DNA from: Methylomonas sp. LW13
Lineage (GTDB): Bacteria > Pseudomonadota > Gammaproteobacteria > Methylococcales > Methylomonadaceae
Reading direction: 5' to 3'
NCBI RefSeq assembly: GCF_016865255.1
Contig: NZ_CP033381.1
Location: forward strand, 4,774,001 to 4,838,000
DNA: 64,000 nucleotides
Shown here piece by piece: positions 28,007 through 37,768 of the stretch (positions within the stretch are counted from its first letter, which is position 1; every line of letters begins with the position of its first letter). The notes beneath the pieces were generated by a model. The model had not been told where the DNA came from. It did not search any database and saw only the letters and a list, made by a program, of their open reading frames with translations. A program made the translations under genes and the position numbers.

Positions 28007-28795
28007 ATGACGGAAATTTTTTTAGCCGGCCTTTTACTGGGCATTCTAGCCGGCGTCGCCGCCGGTTTGTTCGGTATAGGCGGCGGCGCATTGATTGTGC
28101 CGGTGCTGGTGTGGGCGTTCCAAGCTCAGCGCTTTGATCCCGAGCAAATCATGCTGATCGCCGTGGCCACATCTTTAGCAACCGCAATATTTACTTCGCT
28201 GGCCTCTGTGCGTACTCACCACAAACTTGGGAACATCGACTGGCATCGGGCAAAACATTTAGCCCCGAGCATGCTGCTGGGCGCCGTTGGCGGTGCCGTA
28301 TTGGCCGAATATATCAGCGCCGACTCACTCCGTTGGTTTTTTGTTGCGTATCTAATATATACCAGCGTACAAATGGCTATACCCAAGCCCAACAAAGCGT
28401 CATCACACCCAGCCAAATTCTCCCTGGATTACCCGATGGGTCTGTTGATCGGCGTACTATCAGCCATTTTAGGCATCGGCGGCGGCACCATGACCGTACC
28501 TTATCTGGCGAGCAACGGCCTGCCGATGAAAAACGCGGTCGCCACCTCCAGCACCTGCGCAATCCCTATTGCCCTGGCGGCTGCGACCAGTTACGCGGTA
28601 TTGGGTTGGCAAGATAGTCATTTACCTGTTGGCAGTTTCGGCTATCTGTACCTGCCCGCCTTCGCCGGCATAGTCTTAACCAGCATATTTACCGCACCGT
28701 TAGGCGCCAAATTGGCGCACAGTTTGCCGGCGCAAAAATTGAAGCGTTACTTTGCGATTGTGCTGTTGGCACTTGCGCTGAAAATGGCCTGGTAA
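28007..28795 (+). CDS. TauE/SafE-family membrane transporter
   Basis: 262 residues from the ATG at 28007 (MTEIFLAGLLLG); the frame opens at 27959. Two homologous halves, each with a conserved re-entrant glycine motif: FGIGGGALIVP and LGIGGGTMTVP. About eight membrane helices. The family exports sulfite, sulfoacetate or other small organic anions; the substrate here is not deducible. It precedes pqqA by 154 bases in the same direction but a separate promoter lies between. Confidence 0.88.
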   Translation: MTEIFLAGLLLGILAGVAAGLFGIGGGALIVPVLVWAFQAQRFDPEQIMLIAVATSLATAIFTSLASVRTHHKLGNIDWHRAKHLAPSMLLGAVGGAVLAEYISADSLRWFFVAYLIYTSVQMAIPKPNKASSHPAKFSLDYPMGLLIGVLSAILGIGGGTMTVPYLASNGLPMKNAVATSSTCAIPIALAAATSYAVLGWQDSHLPVGSFGYLYLPAFAGIVLTSIFTAPLGAKLAHSLPAQKLKRYFAIVLLALALKMAW

Positions 28796-28858
28796 GGCCG
28801 GGAACTTAAGCGCAGAGACATCGCTCCAAGTGCTGTTAGTTCCGGTTTGATTGCTCTG

Positions 28859-28887
28859 TTGCGCAAAGAAAAACTTCATCGTATACT
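28859..28887 (+). promoter_or_regulatory. Putative pqqA promoter
   Basis: -35 TTGCGC at 28859-28864, 17-base spacer, -10 TATACT at 28882-28887, placing the start near 28894, about 55 bases before pqqA. The -10 is good, the -35 weak. Confidence 0.45.
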
Positions 28888-28949
28888 TCGGCGCAGCTTT
28901 CTCGATCAAGCTATCGCACACAACAACAAAACCTCTGGAGGGTATATAA

Positions 28950-29024
28950 ATGAAATGGGAAACACCAGCTTACAATGACATGCGTTTCGGTTTTGAAGTT
29001 ACCATGTACATCTACAACCGTTAA
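28950..29024 (+). CDS. pqqA: PQQ precursor peptide PqqA
   Basis: 24-residue peptide too short for most gene finders. Sequence ends FEVTMYIYNR and contains the invariant Glu16-x3-Tyr20 (E-V-T-M-Y), whose side chains are cross-linked by PqqE to form the PQQ skeleton. GGAGGG lies 7 bases before the ATG. It is separated from pqqB by a terminator-like hairpin, consistent with higher expression of the consumable precursor. Confidence 0.97.
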   Translation: MKWETPAYNDMRFGFEVTMYIYNR

Positions 29025-29041
29025 TCCTTAGGGATGACGAT

Positions 29042-29073
29042 AAAAAAGGGGCATTTTCCTGCCCCTTTTTTTT
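29042..29073 (+). terminator. Rho-independent terminator/attenuator after pqqA
   Basis: AAAAAAGGGGCA, loop TTTTCC, then TGCCCC followed by eight T. It lies 17 bases after pqqA and 60 bases before pqqB. Partial termination would let pqqA exceed the downstream enzymes. Confidence 0.88.
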
Positions 29074-29133
29074 GCCTGGCGTTTTTTAATCCCGTATCAT
29101 GCGGCGCTCATTCATCATTCCCCTTAGGCAAAC

Positions 29134-30045
29134 ATGAAGATTAGAGTTCTCGGCGCCGGCGCCGGCGGCGGCTTTCCGCAATGGAACTGCAACTGCGACA
29201 ATTGCCGACGCCTGCGTAATGGCCAATTCAACGGCAAAGCCCGCACCCAGTCATCAATCGCGATCAGTACCGACAACCGCAACTGGCTGCTGTTTAACAC
29301 CTCGCCGGACATTCGCGCCCAATTGGAGGCGTTTCCCGCCATTCAGCCTAAAGAAGGCATCCGCGATACCGGTATCAAGGCCGTGCTCTTGATCGACAGC
29401 CAGATCGACCATACCACCGGCATGCTGATGCTGCGCGAAGGCAAACCGTTGAACGTGTATTGTACCGAGATGGTCAGGCAGGATTTGACTAGTGGTTTTC
29501 CGCTCTTCAACATGTTGAAAGACTATTGCACCGTCAATCACCATCCGATTGCCTGCGACGAAACCCCGTTCGAGATTCCCGGCATTGATGACATCCGCAT
29601 TTATGCCCACGCCCTGAAAAGCAAGGCACCGCCCTATTCGCCGCACCGCCACGATCCGCACGACGGCGACAACATCGGCGTCATCGTCGAGCAAATTTCC
29701 ACCGGTAAAAAACTGTATTACTCACCCGGCCTCGGTGAGATCGAGCCTCACGTCCTGCAAGCGATGCTGAACGTTGACTGTCTAATGGTAGACGGTACCT
29801 TCTGGACCGATGACGAAATGGTGACACGCGGCATTAGCCAAAAACGTGCTCGCGACATTGGCCACTTGCCGCAGTCCGGGCCTGGCGGCATGATTGAAGT
29901 ATTGAATGGCGTGGCGAACGCTCGCAAGATTTTGATTCATATCAACAACACCAACCCGATTCTCGACGAAGATTCGCCGGAGCGTAAAACCCTGGATGCC
30001 AACGGCATCGAAGTGGCTTACGACGGACTGGAAATTGACTTATAA
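29134..30045 (+). CDS. pqqB: PQQ biosynthesis protein PqqB
   Basis: 303 residues, metallo-beta-lactamase fold. Thought to hydroxylate the tyrosine part of the Glu-Tyr intermediate. The zinc-site CxCxxC is at 19-24 (CNCDNC), preceded by [14 protein letters not shown]. Further metal-ligand segments: [16 protein letters not shown] and [11 protein letters not shown]. Second gene of the pqq operon. Confidence 0.96.
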   Translation: MKIRVLGAGAGGGFPQWNCNCDNCRRLRNGQFNGKARTQSSIAISTDNRNWLLFNTSPDIRAQLEAFPAIQPKEGIRDTGIKAVLLIDSQIDHTTGMLMLREGKPLNVYCTEMVRQDLTSGFPLFNMLKDYCTVNHHPIACDETPFEIPGIDDIRIYAHALKSKAPPYSPHRHDPHDGDNIGVIVEQISTGKKLYYSPGLGEIEPHVLQAMLNVDCLMVDGTFWTDDEMVTRGISQKRARDIGHLPQSGPGGMIEVLNGVANARKILIHINNTNPILDEDSPERKTLDANGIEVAYDGLEIDL

Positions 30046-30056
30046 AAAGGTGTGAC

Positions 30057-30785
30057 ATGACTGCAGATAATCAACCGTGGAGCCGCGAAGAATTCGAAGC
30101 CAAATTGCGTGGGATGGAAAAGTTCTACCACATCCATCATCCGATGCACACGCTGATGAATGAAGGCAAACTGACCAAGCAACAATTGCAAGGCTGGGTA
30201 GCCAACCGCTTTTATTACCAGGTGATGATTCCGATCAAGGACGCCAATATCATGGCCAACTGTCCTGATCGAGAAACCCGCGCCAAATGGGTTCAACGCA
30301 TACTCGACCACGACGGCCATCCCGGCGACCCGGGTGGCATCGAAGCCTGGATACGTTTAGGCATCGCGGTTGGCCTGAGCCGCGAAGAAATTACTTCGCT
30401 GGAACACGTGCTGCCCGGCGTACGTTTTGCCGTGGACGCTTACGTCAATTTCGCCCGCCGCGCCGAGTGGCATGAAGCCGCCAGTTCCTCTCTAACGGAA
30501 CTATTCGCCCCCAAAATTCATCAACAGCGCTTGGACAACTGGCCCGACGTCTATCCTTGGGTAGAACAAGAGGGTTACACTTACTTCCGCAAACGCCTGA
30601 CCGAAGCCCGCCGCGATGTGGAACACGGCTTGGAACTGACGCTAGACTGGTACAAAACCCGCGAACAGCAGGAACGCATGGTGCAAATTCTGAAATTTAA
30701 ACTGGATGTATTGTGGAGCATGGCCGATGCGATGTATCTGGCTTATGTCGCCGACATGCCGCCGTATTTCAATATCGAAAAATAA
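30057..30785 (+). CDS. pqqC: Pyrroloquinoline-quinone synthase PqqC
   Basis: 242 residues, haem-oxygenase-like all-helical fold. Catalyses the last oxidation and ring closure to PQQ. Family motifs: [38 protein letters not shown], and RILDHDG; active-site His and Tyr residues fall in these. It starts 11 bases after pqqB. It is not fused to PqqD, unlike in Methylorubrum. Confidence 0.96.
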   Translation: MTADNQPWSREEFEAKLRGMEKFYHIHHPMHTLMNEGKLTKQQLQGWVANRFYYQVMIPIKDANIMANCPDRETRAKWVQRILDHDGHPGDPGGIEAWIRLGIAVGLSREEITSLEHVLPGVRFAVDAYVNFARRAEWHEAASSSLTELFAPKIHQQRLDNWPDVYPWVEQEGYTYFRKRLTEARRDVEHGLELTLDWYKTREQQERMVQILKFKLDVLWSMADAMYLAYVADMPPYFNIEK

Positions 30786-30787
30786 CC

Positions 30788-31351
30788 ATGCAAACCGCCG
30801 AGCGACTTCATTTTAGTGCCGAGGATTATCTGGCTTGGGAAGCAACCCAGGCCGAGAAGCACGAGTTCGTCGCCGGCGAAGTGTTTGCGATGACGGGAGC
30901 TCGACAGGATCATGTCGTCGTCAGCCTGAATATCGCATCCGCCTTGAAACAACGCTTACGCGGCACGTTTTGCCGGCCTTATATCGCAGATTTGAAATTG
31001 AAAGTCGAAGCAGCCGAAGCGTTTTTCTATCCTGATGTGATGGTATCCTGCCATCCTGGCGATCTAGGCAACCAGCAATATATTTCCAACCCAACGCTGA
31101 TCGTCGAAGTTCTATCCGACTCGACCGCTGCTTACGACCGCGGCGGCAAATTCGCCGCCTACCGCAAACTCGCGTCGCTACAGGAATACCTGATCGTCGA
31201 CATCGACGCGCGCCGCGTCGAGTGCTTCCGCCGCACAGCCGAAAACGATTGGCTACTGCACGATTACATAGGCGACGTCGATTGCCAACTACACAGTTTG
31301 AGCCTCAGCCTGCCGCTCGCGGAAATTTTTGAAGACATCGAAACGACCTGA
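30788..31351 (+). CDS. Uma2-family putative endonuclease inside the pqq operon
   Basis: 187 residues from the ATG at 30788, 2 bases after the pqqC stop. PD-(D/E)xK-like Uma2 (DUF820) fold: EKHEFVAGEVFAMTGA near the start, FYPDVMVSC carrying the Asp, then LIVEVLSDSTAAYDRGGKFAAYRK with the ExxS/K signature, and QEYLIVDIDARRVECFRR. No strong ribosome site, so translation may depend on pqqC. The family is abundant in cyanobacteria and some Proteobacteria with no firm role. It splits pqqC from pqqD and has no transposase or repeats beside it. Confidence 0.9.
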   Translation: MQTAERLHFSAEDYLAWEATQAEKHEFVAGEVFAMTGARQDHVVVSLNIASALKQRLRGTFCRPYIADLKLKVEAAEAFFYPDVMVSCHPGDLGNQQYISNPTLIVEVLSDSTAAYDRGGKFAAYRKLASLQEYLIVDIDARRVECFRRTAENDWLLHDYIGDVDCQLHSLSLSLPLAEIFEDIETT

Positions 31352-31384
31352 TTCTCCAGGCGTTTGCTTAAACACCGGAACCCC

Positions 31385-31657
31385 ATGACCATCGCCCCAG
31401 ACCAACTTATCCAATTCTCGCCCCTGCACAGGCTGCAATGGGAAGAAGCCCAGCAAAAATATGTGATTCTCTATCCCGAAGGCATGGTCGAGTTAAACCA
31501 AAGTTCGGCAGAAATCCTCAAGCTATGCGACGGTAGCCGGCTGCTGGCACAAATCGTCAGCGAACTGGAGGAGAAATTCGCCACCTCCGGCCTGACCAAC
31601 GACATCACTAATTTTTTGAACGTAGCATTGCAAAATGGCTGGATCAGACAAGCTTAA
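31385..31657 (+). CDS. pqqD: PQQ peptide chaperone PqqD
   Basis: 90 residues from the ATG at 31385 ([21 protein letters not shown]). RiPP recognition element that holds PqqA and presents it to PqqE; the winged-helix-like core contains [26 protein letters not shown]. Its 3' end overlaps pqqE by 23 bases, suggesting tight coupling with its partner. Confidence 0.95.
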   Translation: MTIAPDQLIQFSPLHRLQWEEAQQKYVILYPEGMVELNQSSAEILKLCDGSRLLAQIVSELEEKFATSGLTNDITNFLNVALQNGWIRQA

Positions 31658-32759
31658 TATCACCCCACCGCGCTGGCTGCTGGCGGAACTGAGCTACAAG
31701 TGCCCGCTGCAATGCCCTTATTGCTCCAACCCCTTGGATTACGCTAAATATCCGAACGAATTAAGTACCGAGGATTGGAAGCGCGTATTAAGCCAAGCGC
31801 GCAAAATGGGTGCGGTACAGCTAGGCTTTTCCGGCGGCGAACCGCTAACCCGCCAGGACTTGACAGAATTGGTAGCATACGCGCGCGAACTGGGTTATTA
31901 CTCCAACCTGATCACTTCGGGTTATGGCTTGAGCGAAGAAAAAATCGTCGAATTGAAACAAGCCGGTTTGGACCATATCCAGATCAGTATTCAGGCCAGC
32001 ACCCAGGAACTGAACGACCACATCGCCGGCACTTCGACTTATCAGCATAAGCAAGAAGTGGCAAAGCTGATCAAGAAACACGGCTATCCAATGGTGCTGT
32101 GTGTGGTGATCCACCGCGAAAATATTCACCAAATGCCGGAAATTTTGCAGATGGCCGAAAACCTCGGCGCCGATTATCTGGAACTGGCCAACACCCAATA
32201 TTACGGCTGGGCGCATTTGAATCGAGACGCCTTGCTGCCCACCCGCGAGCAGTTTCAGGAAGCGGAAAAAATTGCCCAGGCTTATAAAGAAAAAGTAGCC
32301 GGCAAAATGAAAATTTATTACGTGGTGCCAGACTACTACGAAGACCGGCCAAAAGCCTGCATGAACGGTTGGGGCACGACGTTTTTGACCATCGCCCCGG
32401 ACGGTACCGCGTTGCCCTGCCATTCGGCTCGCGAATTGCCCGGCCTAGATTGCCCGAACGTCAAGGATTTCAGCATCGAAGAAATCTGGAATGAGTCGAA
32501 AACCTTCAACTTCTTCCGCGGCACCGAGTGGATGCAGGAGCCTTGCCGCAGCTGCGACGAGAAGCTTAAAGACTTCGGCGGTTGCCGCTGCCAGGCCTTC
32601 TTGTTCAATGGCGACATGTACAGTACTGACCCGGTATGCAGCAAATCGCCGGAGCGACACAGAATTGACGCCGCGATTGATTCGGCGCGCGAACTCGCCT
32701 TGTCCGACCGGGAAAAGCCGCTGATATTCCGCAACAGCAAAAACTCCAAACAATTTTAA
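31635..32759 (+). CDS. pqqE: Radical SAM enzyme PqqE
   Basis: 374 residues. Cross-links Glu and Tyr of PqqA by a carbon-carbon bond. Radical SAM CxxxCxxC at Cys23, Cys27 and Cys30 (KCPLQCPYC), SGGEPL nearby, and a C-terminal SPASM domain with Cys-rich segments ([28 protein letters not shown]) binding auxiliary clusters. Last gene of the operon; no pqqF or pqqG follows. Confidence 0.96.
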   Translation: MAGSDKLNITPPRWLLAELSYKCPLQCPYCSNPLDYAKYPNELSTEDWKRVLSQARKMGAVQLGFSGGEPLTRQDLTELVAYARELGYYSNLITSGYGLSEEKIVELKQAGLDHIQISIQASTQELNDHIAGTSTYQHKQEVAKLIKKHGYPMVLCVVIHRENIHQMPEILQMAENLGADYLELANTQYYGWAHLNRDALLPTREQFQEAEKIAQAYKEKVAGKMKIYYVVPDYYEDRPKACMNGWGTTFLTIAPDGTALPCHSARELPGLDCPNVKDFSIEEIWNESKTFNFFRGTEWMQEPCRSCDEKLKDFGGCRCQAFLFNGDMYSTDPVCSKSPERHRIDAAIDSARELALSDREKPLIFRNSKNSKQF

Positions 32760-32770
32760 ACGCCTATCCC

Positions 32771-32798
32771 AGCCGGCGGATCATCTGAGCCGCCGGCT
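32771..32798. terminator. Hairpin between convergent pqqE and msbA
   Basis: AGCCGGCGG at 32771-32779 and CCGCCGGCT at 32790-32798, a perfect 9-base GC-rich stem with a 10-base loop. No clear U-tract on either side, but the position between converging genes fits a bidirectional stop. Confidence 0.55.
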
Positions 32799-32804
32799 GA
32801 CTCT

Positions 32805-34598
32805 TCACTCCTGCCCGACAGCAGTCTCCGGCTGCTCTGTTTGACCGCCATCCTGAAACTGCATCTTATGCAATTTGGCATACGCCCCATCGCGAGCCAA
32901 CAGTTCGCGATGCGAACCTTGTTCGACAATCCGGCCTTTGTCCATTACCAAGATCACGTCCGCACTCTCGATGGTGGACAAGCGATGCGCCACCACCAAA
33001 GTCGTGCGGCCTTGCATCACCCGATTTAATGCCGCCTGAATATAGCGCTCCGATTCGGTATCCAGCGCTGAGGTGGCTTCATCCAGAATCAAAATCGGCG
33101 CATCTTTTAACAAAGCTCGCGCCAAGGCCAAGCGCTGGCGTTGGCCGCCGGACAGTTTCACGCCGTTCTCACCGATTTCGGTTTCCAATCCTTGCGGCAT
33201 TTTGCTGATAAAGTCCATCGCATAGGCATCGACCGCGGCCTGCTCTATCTGCTCTCTGGCCGCGCCTTGTAACGCGCCATAGGCGATATTATTCGCGACG
33301 GAAGCGTTGAACAAGGTAACATTCTGCGTGACCAAGGCAATCTGTCGGCGCAAACTGTCCAGACGGTAACGTTTTAACTCCACGCCGTCGATCAAAATCT
33401 CGCCCTGCTCGTAGTCGTAAAAACGTGGCAACAGGTTAATCATCGTGCTTTTGCCGCCGCCGGACGCCCCCACCAAAGCTACGGTCTGGCCGGGTTCAAT
33501 TGTCACATTAATATTATTCAATGCCGGGGTTTCACTACCGGGATAGCTAAAACTGAGATTCTTGAATTCGATGCGACCCTGGCTGCGCTCAACCTGATAG
33601 TCGCCACCATCGATTTCCGCCGGCTCGTCCAATACTTCGAACAAAGACTCCGCCGCCGCGATACCGCGCAGGATCTCGGAATTGGCATCGCTCAATTGCC
33701 GAATCGGTTTGGGCAACAAGAACGCCGCGGTAAAAAAGCCGACAAATTCACCCGGACTAGATGATTTCATCATGATCAAGGCCAAATACATCATGCCGGC
33801 CAAAGCAAAAGAAATGACCAGTTGCATCAATGGGTTATTTAACGACACTGTCATGATCAGCTTGCGATGTTGACCACGATTTTCCAGACTGGCTTTCTTA
33901 AAGCGTTGCCGCTCGTAATCTTCCCCGCCGAAACTTTTTACGATACGGTTTCCGGAGACCATTTCCGAGGTGATATGCGTCAAATCGCCGACCGTATCCT
34001 GCATGTTGCGGCTTAAGCGTTTTAAACGTTTGCCGACATAACGCACCATGATCGCTACCACCGGTGCTATCGCCAAAAACACCAAGGAGAGCTGCCAGTT
34101 GGTATAAGCCAGATAACCCAGCAAGCCAACCGCAGTAAAACCTTCGCGCACGAAAGAACGAATCGAATCGGACGTCGCCCGCGTGACTTCGCCGATATTA
34201 TTGGTAATCCGCGAAATCATGTAGCCGCTGTTATGCGCATCGAAATATTGCACCGACAAGCGGGTGTACTGATTAAAAATCTCGCAACGCAGCTTGTGAA
34301 TCAAATTGCCGGAAATTCGCGCCAGGTAATAATTACCCAAAAACGAGCCTATGCCGCGTACCAGAAACAACACCACGAAGGCCAGCGGCAGATATTGAAT
34401 ATCTCCCCGATCCGGCGCCCCAAAGCTGTCGATGATGCGCTGAATAATCATCACCACCGCCGGCTCGGTTGCGGCATAGATCGCAAAACCGATGGCAGTT
34501 ACCAAAAATAAACGCCAATACGGCAACACAAACGCTAACAAGCGTTTGTACACCTGCCCGTCCGTCATGGTTTTGCGCGAATTTTGTAACGTGTTCAA
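32805..34598 (-). CDS. msbA: Lipid A export ABC transporter MsbA
   Basis: About 597 residues. One polypeptide with six membrane helices (about 30-310) and an ATPase domain with Walker A GASGGGKST, signature LSGGQRQRLALARAL, Walker B ILILDEATSALD and H-loop VAHRL. It flips lipid A-core across the inner membrane. The first codon is either TTG at 34598 (AAAGG nearby) or ATG at 34568 (no ribosome site). It diverges from the core-glycosyltransferase cluster, supporting MsbA over other half-transporters. Confidence 0.9.
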   Translation of the reverse strand: MNTLQNSRKTMTDGQVYKRLLAFVLPYWRLFLVTAIGFAIYAATEPAVVMIIQRIIDSFGAPDRGDIQYLPLAFVVLFLVRGIGSFLGNYYLARISGNLIHKLRCEIFNQYTRLSVQYFDAHNSGYMISRITNNIGEVTRATSDSIRSFVREGFTAVGLLGYLAYTNWQLSLVFLAIAPVVAIMVRYVGKRLKRLSRNMQDTVGDLTHITSEMVSGNRIVKSFGGEDYERQRFKKASLENRGQHRKLIMTVSLNNPLMQLVISFALAGMMYLALIMMKSSSPGEFVGFFTAAFLLPKPIRQLSDANSEILRGIAAAESLFEVLDEPAEIDGGDYQVERSQGRIEFKNLSFSYPGSETPALNNINVTIEPGQTVALVGASGGGKSTMINLLPRFYDYEQGEILIDGVELKRYRLDSLRRQIALVTQNVTLFNASVANNIAYGALQGAAREQIEQAAVDAYAMDFISKMPQGLETEIGENGVKLSGGQRQRLALARALLKDAPILILDEATSALDTESERYIQAALNRVMQGRTTLVVAHRLSTIESADVILVMDKGRIVEQGSHRELLARDGAYAKLHKMQFQDGGQTEQPETAVGQE

Positions 34599-34625
34599 TA
34601 CTGTTTACCTTTAAAATGTACAGCC

Positions 34626-35738
34626 ATGTTGATCAGCCAGCGTTCCATGCCCAACCAAAAACCGCTCAATATACAACCTAAACGCATTTTGGTGATAACC
34701 CTGCGATATCTGGGCGATACGCTGCTGGTTACCCCACTCATCTCGTCGCTGAAGCAAGCCTATCCAAACGCCGACATTGACGTTTTACTGCCGGCCAGCA
34801 ACGCCGGTATGCTGGAAGGCAATCCCGACATCCGGCGCTTATTAACCGTAGCGGGCAAGCCCGGCGGTTTGGCATTCGGCAAATTGTTATTCAGCCTGTT
34901 TCGCCGTTACGATTTAGCCATTTCCACGCAAGCCGGCGACCGGCCAACTTTGTGCGCAGCGATAGCCGGCAAAACCAGCATCGGCTTTGTGCCTGGCGAT
35001 GCTACTAAGGCTTGGTGGAAAAAAGCGCTACTCAAGCGCTGGCTGGTATTTAGCAGCGATTACGGTCACGCCGTCTTGGAAAACTTGCGCTTCTGCAAGT
35101 TACTGGGAATAGCGCCTTGCTATCGCCTGACTCCGCCGCAAAGCTCGACGCCGATACCCAGCATAACTGATCCCTACGTCGTTCTACATATTATGCCGCA
35201 ATGGCGCTATAAACAGTGGCACGCCGAGGGCTGGTGCGAGCTCATCGCCTTTTTAGACCGGCAAGGTTTTAAAGTCGTATTAACCGGCAGCGGCAATCCC
35301 GCCGAGTTGGCAGCCTTGCGAGAAATACAGCAACAACTGCCAACAGATGTCATCAATCTTGCCGGTCATCTGTCGCTGGCGCAATTGTCCGCCTTGATTG
35401 GCAAAGCCGCATTCTTCGTCGGCCCAGACACCGGCATCACCCACTTGGCGGCGGCCACCGGCACACTGACTTTTGCCTTATTCGGACCCACCGATCCGGA
35501 AAAATGGGCACCCTGGCCGTGCGGATACGGCGAAGATAAAACGCCATTCGCGTCTCGTGGTGCAAGCCAAGTAAATAACGTGTATCTGCTGCAAGGCCAA
35601 ACCGAACAAAACTGCCTACCCTGCCAACTGGAAGGTTGCGACCGGCACCGTGAGAGCTACAGCGCCTGCCTTGATCAGTTATCCAGTGGCCGGGTGATCG
35701 ACGTGATCGCGCAAACATTGCAAGCCAAACGGCCATAA
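34626..35738 (+). CDS. Family 9 glycosyltransferase (heptosyltransferase-like)
   Basis: 370 residues, GT-B fold. N-terminal RILVITLRYLGDTLLVTPLISSLK and C-terminal FFVGPDTGITHLAAATGT are the GT9 signatures for transferring heptose from ADP-heptose to the inner core. A Cys-rich C-terminal region (NCLPCQLEGCDRH) is seen in the WaaQ-like group. It opens a plus-strand lipopolysaccharide cluster. The second Met (34647) is an alternative start. Confidence 0.85.
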   Translation: MLISQRSMPNQKPLNIQPKRILVITLRYLGDTLLVTPLISSLKQAYPNADIDVLLPASNAGMLEGNPDIRRLLTVAGKPGGLAFGKLLFSLFRRYDLAISTQAGDRPTLCAAIAGKTSIGFVPGDATKAWWKKALLKRWLVFSSDYGHAVLENLRFCKLLGIAPCYRLTPPQSSTPIPSITDPYVVLHIMPQWRYKQWHAEGWCELIAFLDRQGFKVVLTGSGNPAELAALREIQQQLPTDVINLAGHLSLAQLSALIGKAAFFVGPDTGITHLAAATGTLTFALFGPTDPEKWAPWPCGYGEDKTPFASRGASQVNNVYLLQGQTEQNCLPCQLEGCDRHRESYSACLDQLSSGRVIDVIAQTLQAKRP

Positions 35739-35807
35739 CGATGATGTTATTTTCCACAAAACCGTCGATAATCGCCGCTTTTTTCAGCAGCCTAACTACA
35801 ATTTCGC

Positions 35808-36536
35808 ATGATGCAATCGCCTAGCCTTGACCGCATTTTGGTTTTGAATGTCAAAGCGTTCAGTCAACGCCGTATGTTCATGGAACAACAACTACGCGAT
35901 TTCGGGATGTCGGCGGAATTTATTTTCGACTGGGATATAGGCGATTTGACAGACAGCGTGGTGGCCGAGTATTTCCGTGACGACCATCATCTGACTACGG
36001 CTCAGCAATCCTGCGCATTAAAGCATGTGGCAGCCTTACAGAGAATTGCGGACGGTAATGGCCAAGGATTCTGTTTGGTACTGGAAGACGATGCCGTGTT
36101 CAGTAAGGATATTCAGCTCGGTTTGCAACGCGCGCTCAGTCAGAGCGGGCAATTTCCCGACAACAAAGTCATCTACGTCGGCTCCGGCGGTAATTTTTTT
36201 ACGCCCAAGAGTCAGCGCAAACCGGATCAATACCTGTATCTCGGGCATCGCGGTCGCTTTGCCGATTCCTATCTTATTGATTCCAGCACCGCCCGCCAGA
36301 GACTAGACTGGATTAAAACTAACAAAATAGCCGAACCGATTGACAATCAGTTCGAAAAAATCGACAAACAGCTCGGCATTCAAATGATTTGGCTGGAAGA
36401 TCCTGTCATCGAACAAGGCAGTAAAAACGGCCTGTTCAAAAGTGCTTTGGAAGCCGATCCGCCCATCTGGCTGAAAGGACTGTTTTTCCGCTGGGAAAAA
36501 CTCAAGCGTAAATACATTTATCAGTTATGGCGCTAA
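35808..36536 (+). CDS. Family 25 glycosyltransferase
   Basis: 242 residues. The LEDDAVFS motif and N-terminal ILVLNVKAFSQRRMFMEQQL, with LTTAQQSCALKHVAAL, mark the LPS-modifying GT25 family (LgtB/Lex2B type), which adds galactose or glucose to core oligosaccharide. Its 3' end overlaps the open frame of the next gene by 10 bases. Confidence 0.85.
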   Translation: MMQSPSLDRILVLNVKAFSQRRMFMEQQLRDFGMSAEFIFDWDIGDLTDSVVAEYFRDDHHLTTAQQSCALKHVAALQRIADGNGQGFCLVLEDDAVFSKDIQLGLQRALSQSGQFPDNKVIYVGSGGNFFTPKSQRKPDQYLYLGHRGRFADSYLIDSSTARQRLDWIKTNKIAEPIDNQFEKIDKQLGIQMIWLEDPVIEQGSKNGLFKSALEADPPIWLKGLFFRWEKLKRKYIYQLWR

Positions 36537-37768
36537 GGCTACAAAATATGCTTGCATCCCCCCTGACATCCGAGACATCGCTCAACATCTGTCGCTGCCT
36601 CACTATTGCCGCTGCTATCGCCGCCCCCGTTTCCACGGCGGTTGCCAGCATAGCCAGCGTGGCGTTGCTGATATTCTGGCTACTTTCCGGCCAGGCAGTG
36701 CAGACCCTTAAGTTATCCTGGCAACAGCCTGTCGGAAAAATGATCGTGCTTTTCTTTGCCTGGTTAATCATCGGCACGCTTTACGCCGAAACAGACTGGC
36801 ACAGCAAATTGGAAACCTTATCCAGCTGGAAAAAACTACTTTACGTGTTTCTGCTACTCGGTGTTTTTCAGCAATCGCAGTGGCAAAAACGTTTTGTCTA
36901 CAGCTATTTTGTCGCCATGGTGGTGGCTGGCATGATTGCGATGCCGCTTTGGGCGTTGGATCTTATCGTTAGAGACGGCCGGGAAGCCGGTATTTTCATG
37001 ACCAATCACGCCACCCAGAGCACTGCTTTTGTGGCGGCCCTGCTATGCGCTATCTTCCTGGTGCAGGAACCGCTAACCCCTCGTTGGAAATGTGCCGTGT
37101 GGGCGGGAATTGCCATATTTTTATTCAATATTTTCTTCATCAGTACCGGTAGGAGTGGCTATTTGGCCGTACCCATCGCCGCGGTTTTTGCATTGGGCTC
37201 GATATATGGCTACAGCAAACTACCACAAATTATTGGGATAGCCGCCATCGTGCTGGTGGCCTTTGGCCTGAGCTCCAACACCTTGCAAGACCGATTCAGA
37301 CTGGCCTGGGACGAACAATCAAGCTATCAAAGCAGCCAGGATTTAACATCGGTAGGCATTCGGGTGGTCTTTTACAAAAACACCGTGGAACTCATCGAGA
37401 AAGCGCCTTGGTTTGGCTATGGCACGTCATCGTTCAAGCCGACCTACAGTAATTATGCCTTGGCCAAAAGCCAGGGATGGCAAGGCACCAGCACTAGCGA
37501 CCCGCATAATCAATACCTGTTTATTTGGCTGGAAAACGGCTTGGTCGGCTTGCTGTTGTTCTTTGCTTATATTGTCGTCGCATTGCGCCAGGGCATGAAT
37601 AACAAGCCCTACGGGCCGATTGCCGCCAGTTTTTTGGTGGCAATTTGTGCTTCAAGCCTGTTCAACTCGCATTTCAAAACTTTTGCTGAAGGCTATTTGC
37701 TGGCGTTTTTTCTCGGTGCCTTACTCAGTCATCCTGCCGACTCCACCCTTCGTCAGGCCAATGCTTAG
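36527..37768 (+). CDS. O-antigen ligase/polymerase-family membrane protein
   Basis: 413 residues with about 10-12 hydrophobic helices and one large periplasmic loop near residues 260-330. The loop ends SDPHNQYLFIWLENGLVGLLLF, the Wzy_C/WaaL motif with its conserved His. WaaL joins O-antigen to lipid A-core in the periplasm. The core-transferase neighbours favour ligase over polymerase. Possible start codons: ATG at 36527 or ATG at 36548. Confidence 0.82.
   Translation: MALRLQNMLASPLTSETSLNICRCLTIAAAIAAPVSTAVASIASVALLIFWLLSGQAVQTLKLSWQQPVGKMIVLFFAWLIIGTLYAETDWHSKLETLSSWKKLLYVFLLLGVFQQSQWQKRFVYSYFVAMVVAGMIAMPLWALDLIVRDGREAGIFMTNHATQSTAFVAALLCAIFLVQEPLTPRWKCAVWAGIAIFLFNIFFISTGRSGYLAVPIAAVFALGSIYGYSKLPQIIGIAAIVLVAFGLSSNTLQDRFRLAWDEQSSYQSSQDLTSVGIRVVFYKNTVELIEKAPWFGYGTSSFKPTYSNYALAKSQGWQGTSTSDPHNQYLFIWLENGLVGLLLFFAYIVVALRQGMNNKPYGPIAASFLVAICASSLFNSHFKTFAEGYLLAFFLGALLSHPADSTLRQANA

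Noticed and set aside
30788-31351. Uma2 gene as part of a mobile element
   Set aside because: No transposase, inverted repeats or target duplication seen beside it.
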